Assembly: GCF_037935975.1 (NCBI RefSeq)
Contig: NZ_CP149817.1
Coordinates: forward strand, 5,022,001-5,086,000
Length of the DNA stretch: 64,000 bases
Direction: 5' to 3'
From: Teredinibacter turnerae
GTDB lineage: Bacteria > Pseudomonadota > Gammaproteobacteria > Pseudomonadales > Cellvibrionaceae
The notes under the pieces are model-generated. The model was given only the letters and a program-made list of their open reading frames with translations, ran no database searches and was not told the DNA's origin. Of this stretch, positions 1 to 9,032 are shown piece after piece; the first letter of the stretch is position 1, and every line of letters begins with the position of its first letter. The position numbers were made by a program, and so were the translations under genes.

Positions 1-1
1 T

Positions 2-2467
2 ACCCAATTAGCGAGCCAGGCTCGACAATTTAAAGCCTGGCCCGCGTTGGCACAAATACAATTTATGCAATTGCACGCGGCACTCGCACAGGACGACACT
101 GCGCTCACCCAACAGTATCTGCACGAACTTGAGCAAACCCTTGCCGCGGTTCAGACTACCGCTTCACACGTGTTTTACACACTCAGCGCACAAGCCGAGC
201 TGGTCCGCGCCGAACTTTTTTTGCATACAGAGCAACTGGAAAAGCACGCAGCCGCAATAGTGCGCGCAAGTGCTATGCTGGACAAAATTGACGACGTGGT
301 GCAGGTTGCCCGCGTACTCAACGGCATCGGCTTTCTCCACCGCATCAACAAACATCTCGATCAGGCAGCGGCAAGCCATCAACTCGCGCTTAGCTTCAGC
401 ACTGAAACGACTGACCTTGCCCTGCAGATGCAATCCGCATACTACCTCGGCGTCGTCAGCGCTTTGCGCGGCCGCTATTTCTATGCGCAATCACTGCTTG
501 CACGCGCCGAGCAGGAAGCGCTAGCGCTGAAGGCGCCCATTTGGCAGGCACACATTACAGCAGCGTTAGCGCGTATCGCTATGGAACTTGGCAGCGTGCA
601 GGAAAGCGAAGCGCTCTACCAACAAGCGCAAACCCTGTATCGACTGAGCGGCGCCAGCCGGGAGCTGAAAACCGTCTACTTAAATCAGGCGCGGTTGTTC
701 TCACTGCAGGGCAAACCCGACACCAGTGAAGAATTTTTACGCCTTGCTCAACGACATTTAAGTGATGCTCCCCTGGATCGTCGCCATTACTCGGAAACGC
801 TGGCCGAGGCTCACCTGAACGCCGGCCAGTGTGCGGATGCACAACATGCGCTGACAAGCCTCACTGATTCCGGCAGCGTGAATGGCGCCCCACTTCTGAC
901 AGCAAAGATTCACCTCTGCCTGCAAAACTGGCGCGCGGCTGCCGCATCTGCGAGTGCAGCGGTGAACCAATTCACCCGCGACCAGGACGATCTGGGTATG
1001 CTCAGCGCCCGTTTTGTATTGGCAAACGCCCGCTGGAAGGAAGGTTTTGCAAGCGAAGCTCTGGTTATCATTGCAGCCGCGACTCACTCAATCGAAAGCT
1101 TACGGGATGACTTGCAACGTGACGACCTGCGCCGCCAGTTTTTAGCGCTACAGCGCTCATTTTACGACCTGCAATTGCATATCACCCGTGACGAGTCACC
1201 CTCCAATATCCTTGCCGCACTCCAGGTCGCCGAGCGCTTTAAGGCTCGCACACTCTTCGATGCACTGCTCAGAAGAAATACACCCGTGCGCAATACCGAG
1301 GTCAAGGTTGCGCAACTGCCCTTTGCCGACCTGATGGCGACAACACTTGCACGCTTACAGGCAACGCCAGCAAATGCTGTTCCCTCCGGCGAGCAGGAAT
1401 CACGTTCACTCAAAGACGCTCTCTCGCAGTTACCGGAAGGTACAGCCCTACTGTATTTTTTTTTGGGCAGCCGACAAAGCTACTTATGGGAACTGAGCGC
1501 AGGACACCAGCAAGTGTATTCCCTGCCAGCAGAACCGGAACTCCATGACGCAATCGATGCTTATCTCGCGCAGCTCAACCCGCAAACCGGAAATCGCGAT
1601 GCACTTTACCAGTCAGGTATCAGACTTTCGGAACATCTCCTCGGATCTGTGGCACCACAACTGGATCAATACCAAAATCTGGTAATTGTGCCGGATGGGG
1701 CGCTTCACCGGGTTCCTTTCGCCGCACTCTTTAACCCCCAGAGCGAAAGCCGTCTGCTGCTGACGCACAACATCAGCTACGCCCGATCTCTGAGTACATT
1801 TAATTACTTCAGCGAACACCCGTCGAATCCGCAAGCCCCTACCCTGTCACCAGAACACATATTATTGGTAGCGCCCGATTTGGCCGGCGGGGAGCTAGCG
1901 GCACGTGAAGCAGAGCTTGCCGCAATAACCCGCGCTTGGCCTACTACTCGACCACCGCGCGTGCTCGCAGGCCCCGCCGCCGACCTCGCGGGTGTAACAG
2001 CTGCGCTCACTCAGCCATTCGACATTGTGCACTTCGCAAGTCACACCCGACTGGATTGGGATTACCCCTCGCGCTCACTGATCGCGCTGAATGGCGATTT
2101 CGCATCCCAGCCCGATAGCCAACTCGGTATACAAACCATCCGAGACGCATCGCTAGTTGCCGAACTGGTGGTGCTCAGCGCCTGCGCTACGGCGGCAGGG
2201 AAGAATCTCGCCGGAGAAGGACCTATGGGCTTGTCGCGGGCATTCTTCGAAGCCGGCGCCAAACGGGTGTTAGCAACACTCTGGCCAGTGGAAGACAGGG
2301 CGACCGCGCAAGTCATGGCACAGTTTTACCAAAACCTTCTCACCGAACACGATGAGCCAACCTCGGCCTTGCGCAAAGCGCAGCTCTCGCTCGCACGCAA
2401 TCCCCGCTGGAACCACCCTTATTACTGGGCAGCGTTTGCATTTTACGGTAACCCCCATGCTTTCTAA
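2..2467 (+). CDS. TPR-CHAT caspase-like protease, 5'-truncated by window edge
   Basis: The reading frame is open to the left edge, so the true start lies outside the window; a TTG at 47 is only the first internal start-like codon. The N-terminal half is alpha-helical with repeated A/L-rich pairs typical of TPR arrays. The C-terminal third is a CHAT domain (clan CD, caspase/separase-like protease). The putative catalytic His is in the HFASH motif (codon 2042-2044) and the Cys in LSACATAAG (codon 2183-2185), followed by the usual GLSRAFFEAGAKRVLATLW segment. CHAT proteins of this type cleave partner proteins; the TPRs probably bind the partner. The gene overlaps the sigma-factor gene by 11 bp, which suggests translational coupling. 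Substrate and trigger are unknown. The domain call is firm, the role inferred. Confidence 0.88.
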   Translation, partial: TQLASQARQFKAWPALAQIQFMQLHAALAQDDTALTQQYLHELEQTLAAVQTTASHVFYTLSAQAELVRAELFLHTEQLEKHAAAIVRASAMLDKIDDVVQVARVLNGIGFLHRINKHLDQAAASHQLALSFSTETTDLALQMQSAYYLGVVSALRGRYFYAQSLLARAEQEALALKAPIWQAHITAALARIAMELGSVQESEALYQQAQTLYRLSGASRELKTVYLNQARLFSLQGKPDTSEEFLRLAQRHLSDAPLDRRHYSETLAEAHLNAGQCADAQHALTSLTDSGSVNGAPLLTAKIHLCLQNWRAAAASASAAVNQFTRDQDDLGMLSARFVLANARWKEGFASEALVIIAAATHSIESLRDDLQRDDLRRQFLALQRSFYDLQLHITRDESPSNILAALQVAERFKARTLFDALLRRNTPVRNTEVKVAQLPFADLMATTLARLQATPANAVPSGEQESRSLKDALSQLPEGTALLYFFLGSRQSYLWELSAGHQQVYSLPAEPELHDAIDAYLAQLNPQTGNRDALYQSGIRLSEHLLGSVAPQLDQYQNLVIVPDGALHRVPFAALFNPQSESRLLLTHNISYARSLSTFNYFSEHPSNPQAPTLSPEHILLVAPDLAGGELAAREAELAAITRAWPTTRPPRVLAGPAADLAGVTAALTQPFDIVHFASHTRLDWDYPSRSLIALNGDFASQPDSQLGIQTIRDASLVAELVVLSACATAAGKNLAGEGPMGLSRAFFEAGAKRVLATLWPVEDRATAQVMAQFYQNLLTEHDEPTSALRKAQLSLARNPRWNHPYYWAAFAFYGNPHAF

Positions 2468-3041
2468 CTCTTCGCCTGGCGCACCCCTTGTGATCCCACC
2501 GGAACAATTGGTCACCCGCATCGAACAGGGCGATACGGCCGCCGAACATCAATTGGTCACACAATATCAGCGCGGCCTGATGCTTGCGCTCAGTCGCAAA
2601 AGCAGTATCGATGTGGCGGAAGATGTGTGTCAGGAGACATGGCGCGTGGTACTGGAAAATATTCGCGCAGGCAAAGTGCGAGAGCCCGAACGACTTGCAG
2701 CCTATGTGGTACAAACTGGTCGCAATCAGTTACTGATGCACTTTCGCAAATATCCGCCACATACCGGTGTACCCCACGAGGCTGACAGCGACCCGACCAC
2801 CGACGAAACCCCGGAGACACTGCTGCGAAACCAGCGCCTTCGCGCCGCGATTGGAGCCCTGCTCAACGAACTGCCGCAGGAGCGTGACCGGGAATTGTTG
2901 CGGCGCTTCTACCTCCAGGAGCAGGAAAAAGCGGACATATGCAAATCGCTCACGCTCACTGAACGCCATTTCCACCGGGTACTACACCGCGCCAGGCAAC
3001 GCTTTCGCGAACTGTGGGAGCAAGCGGAAATGCATTGGTAA
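2457..3041 (+). CDS. ECF-type sigma-70 family RNA polymerase sigma factor
   Basis: A 194-residue protein with a sigma region 2 (about residues 15-85, including the DVAEDVCQETWRVVL segment) and a region 4 helix-turn-helix near the C terminus (TLTERHFHRVLHRARQRFRELW). It would direct RNA polymerase to a specific promoter set. The ATG at 2457 was chosen over an upstream in-frame start at 2352 because it places region 2 at the usual distance from the N terminus and the upstream extension only duplicates CHAT coding sequence. It overlaps the CHAT gene by 11 bp and precedes a membrane protein with an anti-sigma-like layout, so the three probably form one regulatory operon. The family is clear; the regulon is unknown. 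Confidence 0.87.
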   Translation: MLSNSSPGAPLVIPPEQLVTRIEQGDTAAEHQLVTQYQRGLMLALSRKSSIDVAEDVCQETWRVVLENIRAGKVREPERLAAYVVQTGRNQLLMHFRKYPPHTGVPHEADSDPTTDETPETLLRNQRLRAAIGALLNELPQERDRELLRRFYLQEQEKADICKSLTLTERHFHRVLHRARQRFRELWEQAEMHW

Positions 3042-3137
3042 TATCCTACTGAGAGAAAAACGGCTGACCACGCACAACACAGATGAACAACACGGCAACC
3101 CATGGCGCGAATTTTCCGCCGTTGCCTGGAGACACCC

Positions 3138-3794
3138 ATGACGCATAACTCAGTGACAGACGACCAGATCGACAACTACGTCAACGGCCGGATGTCGGAA
3201 GAGGATGAAATCACTTTTGAGGCGCACTACCTGGAAAACCCGGCGCTCCTGGCCCGAGTGGAAAGCGCGCAAGCGTTGAAAGACAGTTTGAAGCTGGTGC
3301 CCTCAGCGGGACCTGAACGCCGCTCAGCAGTGACAGGCGTTAACAGCGCCTGGCTGCGTTATATCCTGGCGCCTCAAACAGCAATTGGTGCGATTGCGGC
3401 CAGCCTACTGCTCATTCCGCTAATCCTGAAACACGACCCGGCCGTTTCCCCTGAAGCAATCACCACGACCCAGTTTTACCTGGTTGCCAACGATGTCTAT
3501 CGCAATGAATCAGCCGCACCAGAAACCCACCGCATTTCGCTCGACAAACGCGCGCTGGCACTGGGCTTCGAGGTTCCTCCCGCACTGGGCAAACCGCAAT
3601 CCTGGACGGTCAGTATCCATGATGCTGAGGGCGCCTTACTGTTTTCCAGCGAGCCCTTGGCGCCAAACCTGCAATCGGTGATCGCGCTGACACTCGCACC
3701 CGACTTTTTAGTACAAAACCAAATCTATCACTACTCGCTTGCGCCCGAGAATTCGCAAGCTTTATTAACAGGTGAATTTATTATTCAGCATTAA
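3138..3794 (+). CDS. Membrane protein resembling an anti-sigma factor
   Basis: A 218-residue protein with a short acidic helical N-terminal domain (residues about 1-60, beginning DDQIDNYVNGRMSEEDE), one membrane segment (about 74-97) and a roughly 120-residue C-terminal beta-rich domain expected in the periplasm. The N-terminal part has the form of an anti-sigma domain (D-IDNYVNGRMSEEDEI-FE-HYLENP) but lacks the His-Cys-Cys zinc motif of zf-HC2/ZAS members. The ATG at 3138 follows GGAG at about 3128-3131 and is preferred to the upstream start at 3102. Position after the sigma gene supports a role in holding the sigma factor at the membrane, but that is inference. It could also be a sensor or substrate of the CHAT protease. 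Confidence 0.65.
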   Translation: MTHNSVTDDQIDNYVNGRMSEEDEITFEAHYLENPALLARVESAQALKDSLKLVPSAGPERRSAVTGVNSAWLRYILAPQTAIGAIAASLLLIPLILKHDPAVSPEAITTTQFYLVANDVYRNESAAPETHRISLDKRALALGFEVPPALGKPQSWTVSIHDAEGALLFSSEPLAPNLQSVIALTLAPDFLVQNQIYHYSLAPENSQALLTGEFIIQH

Positions 3795-3830
3795 GCTCGC
3801 CGCCCGCCCCCAAAACAACAAGGAGCCGTT

Positions 3831-4820
3831 ATGCCTTTTCTGATTATTGCTATTAGCAACTCGAGCCTGCCCGGTCTGGAGCGTCACGACCGGCTAATCG
3901 TTGAAGATCCGCTTCCACAAGCAAAGCTCATTGTGCGCCGCCGCAACCAAGCAGAGCGCGAATTGGGCGCTATCAAAACCGTGTACGTCAACACCACCGA
4001 GCCCGATGGGCTGATGACATTCACCGCCCTGGCGGTTATCGCTCAGAAGACATTTGTCCTGACAATAATCGCGCAGACAGTCGCCAATAAAGACGATAAA
4101 GCCTGCGACATCAATGTGGTACGCACCGCCCCTAATGTGAACCAAACACGTGCGGCGCTACCGCCGACCATGGTGAGCTACAGTGCGCACGGCACTATCA
4201 TCGACTCGCCGACAGGCCGCTTAAGCGGTACCCGCACAGCACAAGACCGCCTGCGCGCGCAGGGCATGGTTAATTTTATTATTGATAAAATCAACCAGGG
4301 TACGATTAAGGCACCGCTCCATCACGACCCGTTCGCGGAGGGCGATGAATTTATTCTCGACCAGGTTATTACCGCAGACCCTGGCCGCGATCGCTGGGGA
4401 GAGTTACGCAAAAACGATCGTATTATGGAAAATACCGATGGCGTTAAGCGCTGCCGAATTCAAAGCCTGGCAGGCGACAGGTTTCGTTATTGGTATCTGG
4501 TTTTCGCCACCGAACACCACGCTGAAGACACTCAGATTCAGGTTGACACGACTAACGACTCTCACCCCCACACGCTTGTGGTAGAGCAATATCCGCAAAC
4601 GCCACCAGCGCCCGGGTCGTCAAGATTAAATTTTTACTTCCGGTTTATCGGCCTTGAGGACATTACAACCTGCACTGAATTGCGCACATATATAGAAAAC
4701 CTGCCACCTGACACAAGTAGCTGGGAGGGGCTCATGGATTACTTCGACAACCACAACAAAATTGTGAACAGATTTCTGAGCCACTTACAGGGCAGCGGCG
4801 GCGGTTATATTAATATTTAG
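3831..4820 (+). CDS. Unrecognised 329-residue protein of the CHAT-sigma cluster
   Basis: I do not recognise a family. The gene has a strong AAGGAG ribosome site 5-6 bases before its ATG and follows the anti-sigma-like gene by 36 bp on the same strand, so it is likely co-transcribed. There is no signal peptide and no clear membrane segment. The first half is mixed alpha/beta and includes a hydrophobic strand stretch around residues 63-85 (LMTFTALAVIAQKTFVLTII). The centre is charged (about residues 160-200) and the second half includes a YWYLVF strand and a Pro-rich turn near residue 255. The C terminus is Gly-rich (GSGGGY). Given its place it could be an effector or a protease substrate, but nothing in the sequence proves either. 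Confidence 0.7.
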   Translation: MPFLIIAISNSSLPGLERHDRLIVEDPLPQAKLIVRRRNQAERELGAIKTVYVNTTEPDGLMTFTALAVIAQKTFVLTIIAQTVANKDDKACDINVVRTAPNVNQTRAALPPTMVSYSAHGTIIDSPTGRLSGTRTAQDRLRAQGMVNFIIDKINQGTIKAPLHHDPFAEGDEFILDQVITADPGRDRWGELRKNDRIMENTDGVKRCRIQSLAGDRFRYWYLVFATEHHAEDTQIQVDTTNDSHPHTLVVEQYPQTPPAPGSSRLNFYFRFIGLEDITTCTELRTYIENLPPDTSSWEGLMDYFDNHNKIVNRFLSHLQGSGGGYINI

Positions 4821-5064
4821 GAAATATCTGATTTTATTCACTGGGCGATTAAATAGAAGATCCTGGCTATTTAATTGCCGACTCATGACATTTCTGCCTA
4901 AGCGGATAACTTATTATTTTTTTGCGAAAGCGGCTAAAAACGCATTTAACCAATGAGGTTTCAGAAAAACGGAAACGCATTAACGGCACAGAAGCTTAGA
5001 GCGAGGCGACGTCAATAGCGCACGCCTCTAGGAGAAGATTGGGCTGGAGCCCATACATAAAGCG

Positions 5065-5766
5065 CTAATCGAAAAATTTAAAATCCTGTGCGCGGAAGTA
5101 ATCCCCGTTCGGACCGTTGTCTGCAACAATAACCGGCGCGAGCATGCCCGGCAGGGTGGATTCTACGGAATCCCAGGCATCCGGCCCACCGAGATCCGTG
5201 CGGATCCAGCCGGGATCGACAGCATTAACTCTGACCGCGGTATCTTTAAATTCAAACGCCAGATCTTGCGTTAATTTATCAACGGCGGCTTTCGATACAC
5301 TGTACGGCGCAAGGTTTGGTTGATCAGCAATACCCGACGATACATTGACAATACGCCCCCAGTTACGGGCTTTCATGCCCGGGCCAAACGCGTTCACAAG
5401 TTTTACCATAGCGAAAACATTCACCTGAAAAACCGACATCCAGGTGGCCATATCGAATTCGAACACAGGCGTGGACGGGCAGCTGATGGCTGCATTGTTA
5501 TAGAGAATATCCACTTGCGGCGCCACCTTGTTAACCTGGTCAATAACAGCGTTGATCGGCGCTTCGCCATCCAGTTCACCGGCAACCGGATGCACTGTTA
5601 CATCGAAGTCGGCGAGCATATCCAGCGTCGCCGTCAAATTTTCCTGAGTGCGGCCGTGGACAACCAGATTACACCCCAGTTGTGCCAGCCCGAGTGCGAT
5701 CTGTTGACCAATGCCGCGACTGGAGCCTGTCACTAATGCCCATTTTCCTTTAAGATTTTTTTTCAT
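5065..5766 (-). CDS. Short-chain dehydrogenase/reductase (SDR)
   Basis: A 233-residue classical SDR. The Rossmann cofactor motif TGSSRGIG lies near residue 14, NNAA near residue 91, and the catalytic Ser-Tyr-Lys group appears as VSSGIADQPNLAPYSVSK around residues 143-160. It would carry out NAD(P)-dependent oxidoreduction of a small carbonyl or hydroxyl substrate in the cytoplasm; the substrate cannot be read from the sequence. Its start overlaps the hemY stop as ATGA, so it is probably translated with hemY at the end of the hem operon. A link to tetrapyrrole metabolism is suggested only by position. Confidence 0.88.
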   Translation of the reverse strand: MKKNLKGKWALVTGSSRGIGQQIALGLAQLGCNLVVHGRTQENLTATLDMLADFDVTVHPVAGELDGEAPINAVIDQVNKVAPQVDILYNNAAISCPSTPVFEFDMATWMSVFQVNVFAMVKLVNAFGPGMKARNWGRIVNVSSGIADQPNLAPYSVSKAAVDKLTQDLAFEFKDTAVRVNAVDPGWIRTDLGGPDAWDSVESTLPGMLAPVIVADNGPNGDYFRAQDFKFFD

Positions 5767-6968
5767 TTTTTCTCCTGTTGGTGAGTCGTGAGTTGCAACA
5801 GCCCCAACTGATACAACTCCGTACTTTTTTGATGATCGCCCAATTGCGCCAGCAGCGCGGCGAACTCCGCATACGCCTGCGGATTTTTTTGTAATTGCAG
5901 GCTGCTTTCAAAATAACTGCGCGCTTTACCCCAAAGCTGATTACGCATGGCAATACGCGCGAGCGCCAAGAGTAAATCCGGGTCGCCGGGCCGTTCACGG
6001 AGCCACTGCTCAGCCACCAGTAACTGTTCATTGTCGCTACCACCGCGCACGCGTCCATACAATTCCACCAAGCGCGCATCCCACTGTTTGGTGAGTATGC
6101 GACGCAACTGTTGCTCGGCGGTTTCTTCTGCCCCCAAACGCTGTAAGTGGCCGCAATACTGCAACACTAAAACCTGAGACTGTTTGAGCGACTTATCGAG
6201 CTTTTGCCAGTAGGACTTCAGCTCGTCCAAATTAAATTTATGCGTATCCAGAACTGCGCTAACGGCATCCACTTCGAGACTGTGCAACTGCTCGGGGGTG
6301 TAAGCTTTACTTTTTTTCAACTCAGGTAGCAGGGCTTGCACGGCGGCCCAATCGTTTACCCGTTGATATACGGTCAATAGCAAATCGAGCACCACCGGAT
6401 GCCGTGGCGCGACACTGCGGGCGCGCTCCAGTGTTGCCAGGCACTGCTCGCACTGTTGGTTTGCCAGTTGCATTTTAGCTTGACTCAGCAACACCGCGAG
6501 TTCGTTTTCCGGGGCGACTTCTTCCGCTTTGGACAGTAACGCCTGACAGGTCTCCATATCGCCCAATTGATGCGCACTGTGCGCCGCCGCCAGGTAGTGC
6601 ACTAACGGCTGATCCGCGTACTTAGCCACACTCAACAAATCTTTTTTTGCCGCTTGCCAATTGCCTTCAATATAGTGAATCAGGCCGCGCTGGGTTCGGG
6701 CGTTCAACTGTCGAGAACGGCCTTCGGCAAAGAATGCCCAACTCACGCCCAGCGAGCGCAATATTGCGCGAAGCAAAATATAGCTCCAGCGCATTACCAA
6801 TATGCCAAATACCACGGCAAAAACAGCGAACCAGAAACTGGTTTCAATGGTCGTGCTGCCGAGGCTAATTAAAATGTAGCCAGTGTCAGCTTTAATTAAC
6901 TCGAGAATCAAAGGTGCCGCAACAATTGCGCACAGCGTTAATATTCCAAGCAGGTGGAGGCGCTTCAT
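5763..6968 (-). CDS. hemY: HemY-type inner-membrane TPR protein
   Basis: A 401-residue protein with two membrane segments at the N terminus (about residues 5-23 and 41-63) followed by helical TPR-like repeats. This is the layout of proteobacterial HemY, which sits beside hemCDX and is linked to protoheme synthesis or coproporphyrinogen handling, though its exact biochemical role is unsettled. It is not the Bacillus protoporphyrinogen oxidase that shares the name. It starts one base after hemX ends and overlaps the following SDR gene by four bases. The TPRs suggest that it scaffolds other late heme enzymes at the membrane, which is inference. Confidence 0.9.
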   Translation of the reverse strand: MKRLHLLGILTLCAIVAAPLILELIKADTGYILISLGSTTIETSFWFAVFAVVFGILVMRWSYILLRAILRSLGVSWAFFAEGRSRQLNARTQRGLIHYIEGNWQAAKKDLLSVAKYADQPLVHYLAAAHSAHQLGDMETCQALLSKAEEVAPENELAVLLSQAKMQLANQQCEQCLATLERARSVAPRHPVVLDLLLTVYQRVNDWAAVQALLPELKKSKAYTPEQLHSLEVDAVSAVLDTHKFNLDELKSYWQKLDKSLKQSQVLVLQYCGHLQRLGAEETAEQQLRRILTKQWDARLVELYGRVRGGSDNEQLLVAEQWLRERPGDPDLLLALARIAMRNQLWGKARSYFESSLQLQKNPQAYAEFAALLAQLGDHQKSTELYQLGLLQLTTHQQEKK

Positions 6969-6969
6969 G

Positions 6970-8235
6970 TTAGTTGCCTCCTGCGCTTGGCTTGCCAGCC
7001 CCTTTCAAGTTGTGAAGATCTTCGATATAGCTGTGCAGTAACTCGAGCGACCCACTGATATCCGGCAGCTCAACAACGATATCGCGTTCCGCAAGCGCGT
7101 TTAGTTCCTGGCGGTAGCGCTCCACCGGAGCCGACGCAGGGTAAAACTGTGCCAGATAGCCCTCGGCCTGTTCCAGACTGTTGGTATAAATAGATTGTTG
7201 TTCACGCAGGAGTGCGAGCTGCGCACGCTCGAGCATTAAACGCACATTTTGCTGCAGGTACTGGGCAGATTCAGCCGACATCAACGGTGCAGGTTTTTCC
7301 GCGTGGTTGTTAATATTGATGTAATTACTCAGGCTTTTACCAAATGCGCGCAGGCTTTTTTTCATCGCCGCCCACCAGTTGTCGGTGGTAAGGTTTTCGT
7401 CAAGCGTTTCCCCCTCAGGGTTCTTGCCACGCCCTAATACCTGCTCGCGGTCCGGTCGCACTGGCAACATCACCACTTGGGTTATTAACCCGTTAATTTG
7501 CAGGTAGAGCCCCTCGCGATCTATTTTGTTTATTAACCTTAAGGCCGCCAGGTCGTTATTCACGGCTTTGCGTAAAGCAAATAAATCGGGGTCGTCCAGA
7601 TCGCGCAAGATGGCATCGGCTTCGGTAAGCAATGCATCGGCGCCTTCAGCGCTGCGCTCAATCAAAATACGCTGATTAGCGAGTTTCAGAAGATACTCCG
7701 CTTCAGCCAGCAACCAGTCTTCACGGGTAATGGTAGACATCGCCAACAGGCGTTTATTCTGCGCTTGCAGCCGTTGTTCCGCCGCGGTGAGACGGTCACC
7801 GATGGTGCCCACTGCCTGTTCGCGTTCGCGTCCGACCGTGCTCAACGCCTGTCGCAGCTGGTTCAATTGCTGGCTTTGTGCGGCCAGTTGTTGTTGCAGT
7901 TCGGCCAGTTCCCCCGCCTTACTTTGCGTCTGCTGATAGTAGCCATAGCCATACCAACCGAGGCCCGCCACAGCGCCCGCGACCAGTAAAATAAGCAGCA
8001 GCAACAACAGCGAAAACCAGGGAATGCCTGAACCCTTGCGTGGTTCTGTTGGGGGTTCAGATGGTGGCCACTGTTCAGCTTCCGGGTCTGGCGTCTGCTC
8101 CGCTGCCTTATCCGCTGTTGAGTCAGACCCGTCCGGCGCGGGCGCAACAATAATCGCCGTTTGCTCTGATGGTTGATCCGATTCAGGTTTGGATTGAGAT
8201 TCTTCCTGTGGCGAGGGCATCTTGTCGTCGGTCAT
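6970..8235 (-). CDS. hemX: HemX family membrane protein
   Basis: A 421-residue protein with a long acidic, Pro/Glu-rich cytoplasmic N terminus (residues 1-70), one strongly hydrophobic membrane segment (about 72-97) and a coiled-coil (about 103-145) leading into a conserved periplasmic HemX domain. HemX proteins are often annotated as uroporphyrinogen-III C-methyltransferase, but they lack the SAM-binding methyltransferase fold and none is seen here. The gene overlaps hemD by four bases (ATGA) and is followed at once by hemY, giving the standard hemC-hemD-hemX-hemY order. It probably helps organise heme enzymes at the inner membrane. Confidence 0.92.
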   Translation of the reverse strand: MTDDKMPSPQEESQSKPESDQPSEQTAIIVAPAPDGSDSTADKAAEQTPDPEAEQWPPSEPPTEPRKGSGIPWFSLLLLLLILLVAGAVAGLGWYGYGYYQQTQSKAGELAELQQQLAAQSQQLNQLRQALSTVGREREQAVGTIGDRLTAAEQRLQAQNKRLLAMSTITREDWLLAEAEYLLKLANQRILIERSAEGADALLTEADAILRDLDDPDLFALRKAVNNDLAALRLINKIDREGLYLQINGLITQVVMLPVRPDREQVLGRGKNPEGETLDENLTTDNWWAAMKKSLRAFGKSLSNYININNHAEKPAPLMSAESAQYLQQNVRLMLERAQLALLREQQSIYTNSLEQAEGYLAQFYPASAPVERYRQELNALAERDIVVELPDISGSLELLHSYIEDLHNLKGAGKPSAGGN

Positions 8236-9032
8236 AAATCCGTCTTGTCCAAAGTTGCAATAAATTCGTGAATCGCGGCAAGCATGGCCGCTTCACCGGC
8301 ATTGCGAGCAATCTGTATATGTTGGAAACCCCGTTCTGCAGCCAGTGCAGCCACCCGCTCACCAGGTACAACAAGCGCAAACGCCGATAGATCTGCGCCC
8401 GCAGTGGTTGCGACATACAACAGGTTCTGCAAGGTTTCGCCACTGAACACGCAAAGCACATCCTGCGCTGGATTGAGGTTCGCGTGCGTAAACTGTGCTA
8501 CCGCCTCGGCTGGCAGCGTGCGCTGGTAAAGTTCGCAATAGGTAACTGCCGCACCCCGATTTTCCAATTCGTCGCCAAGGCGAGGCCGACCACCCACACC
8601 GCGACATATCAGTATTCGCTGGTGTGCCACCTGCTGCAACCCGGGCAGGGCAAGCAGCTCTTCGGTATTCATCGCCGCGAGCGCAGCGTGCACTGTCGCT
8701 TCGCTGCCGAGAAACTGCTGAACCTGGGCCGCCGTTTTGTTGCCGACCGCGTAGTAGGTTATTCCTTGTGGCAGCTGTGGCCAGTACTGGTCCAGCCAGT
8801 GCCAAGTTGCTTCCACGGCATTCTGGCTGACAAAAATCACGGCATCATAGTGATCGAAATCCAGAATACAGTTTTTGATGCGTTGTACGTGCGCGGGTTC
8901 CTGTACGGGCGTAATTGCCAGTAAAGGCAGCGCCAGAACCCGGTAGCCGGCCCCCTGGAGTTTACTGCTCCAATTGCTGTTTTGCGCAAGCGGGCGACTG
9001 GCAAGAATGCGCCAATTATGCGGGTGCGTCAC
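8232..9032 (-). CDS. hemD: Uroporphyrinogen-III synthase HemD
   Basis: HemD closes and inverts ring D of hydroxymethylbilane to give uroporphyrinogen III, the branch point to heme, siroheme and cobalamin. The protein begins [13 protein letters not shown] after the start residue and shows the two-lobed HemD pattern, including [11 protein letters not shown] near residue 63 and a conserved C-terminal VPGERVAA segment. I prefer the GTG at 9032, which gives an N terminus of family length and a 17-base overlap with hemC. An ATG at 9056 would add eight residues; the longest open frame, from 9125, would run deep into hemC. Ribosome sites are weak for all choices, consistent with translational coupling to hemC. 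Confidence 0.9.
   Translation of the reverse strand: MTHPHNWRILASRPLAQNSNWSSKLQGAGYRVLALPLLAITPVQEPAHVQRIKNCILDFDHYDAVIFVSQNAVEATWHWLDQYWPQLPQGITYYAVGNKTAAQVQQFLGSEATVHAALAAMNTEELLALPGLQQVAHQRILICRGVGGRPRLGDELENRGAAVTYCELYQRTLPAEAVAQFTHANLNPAQDVLCVFSGETLQNLLYVATTAGADLSAFALVVPGERVAALAAERGFQHIQIARNAGEAAMLAAIHEFIATLDKTDL

Noticed and set aside
2-4820. Type III-E CRISPR (Craspase) locus
   Set aside because: There is a TPR-CHAT protein and a sigma factor, but no CRISPR array or gRAMP effector in the window. The left side is cut off, so only the visible part can be judged.
6970-8235. Uroporphyrinogen-III methyltransferase activity for HemX
   Set aside because: The common annotation is misleading; the methyltransferase fold and SAM motif are absent.
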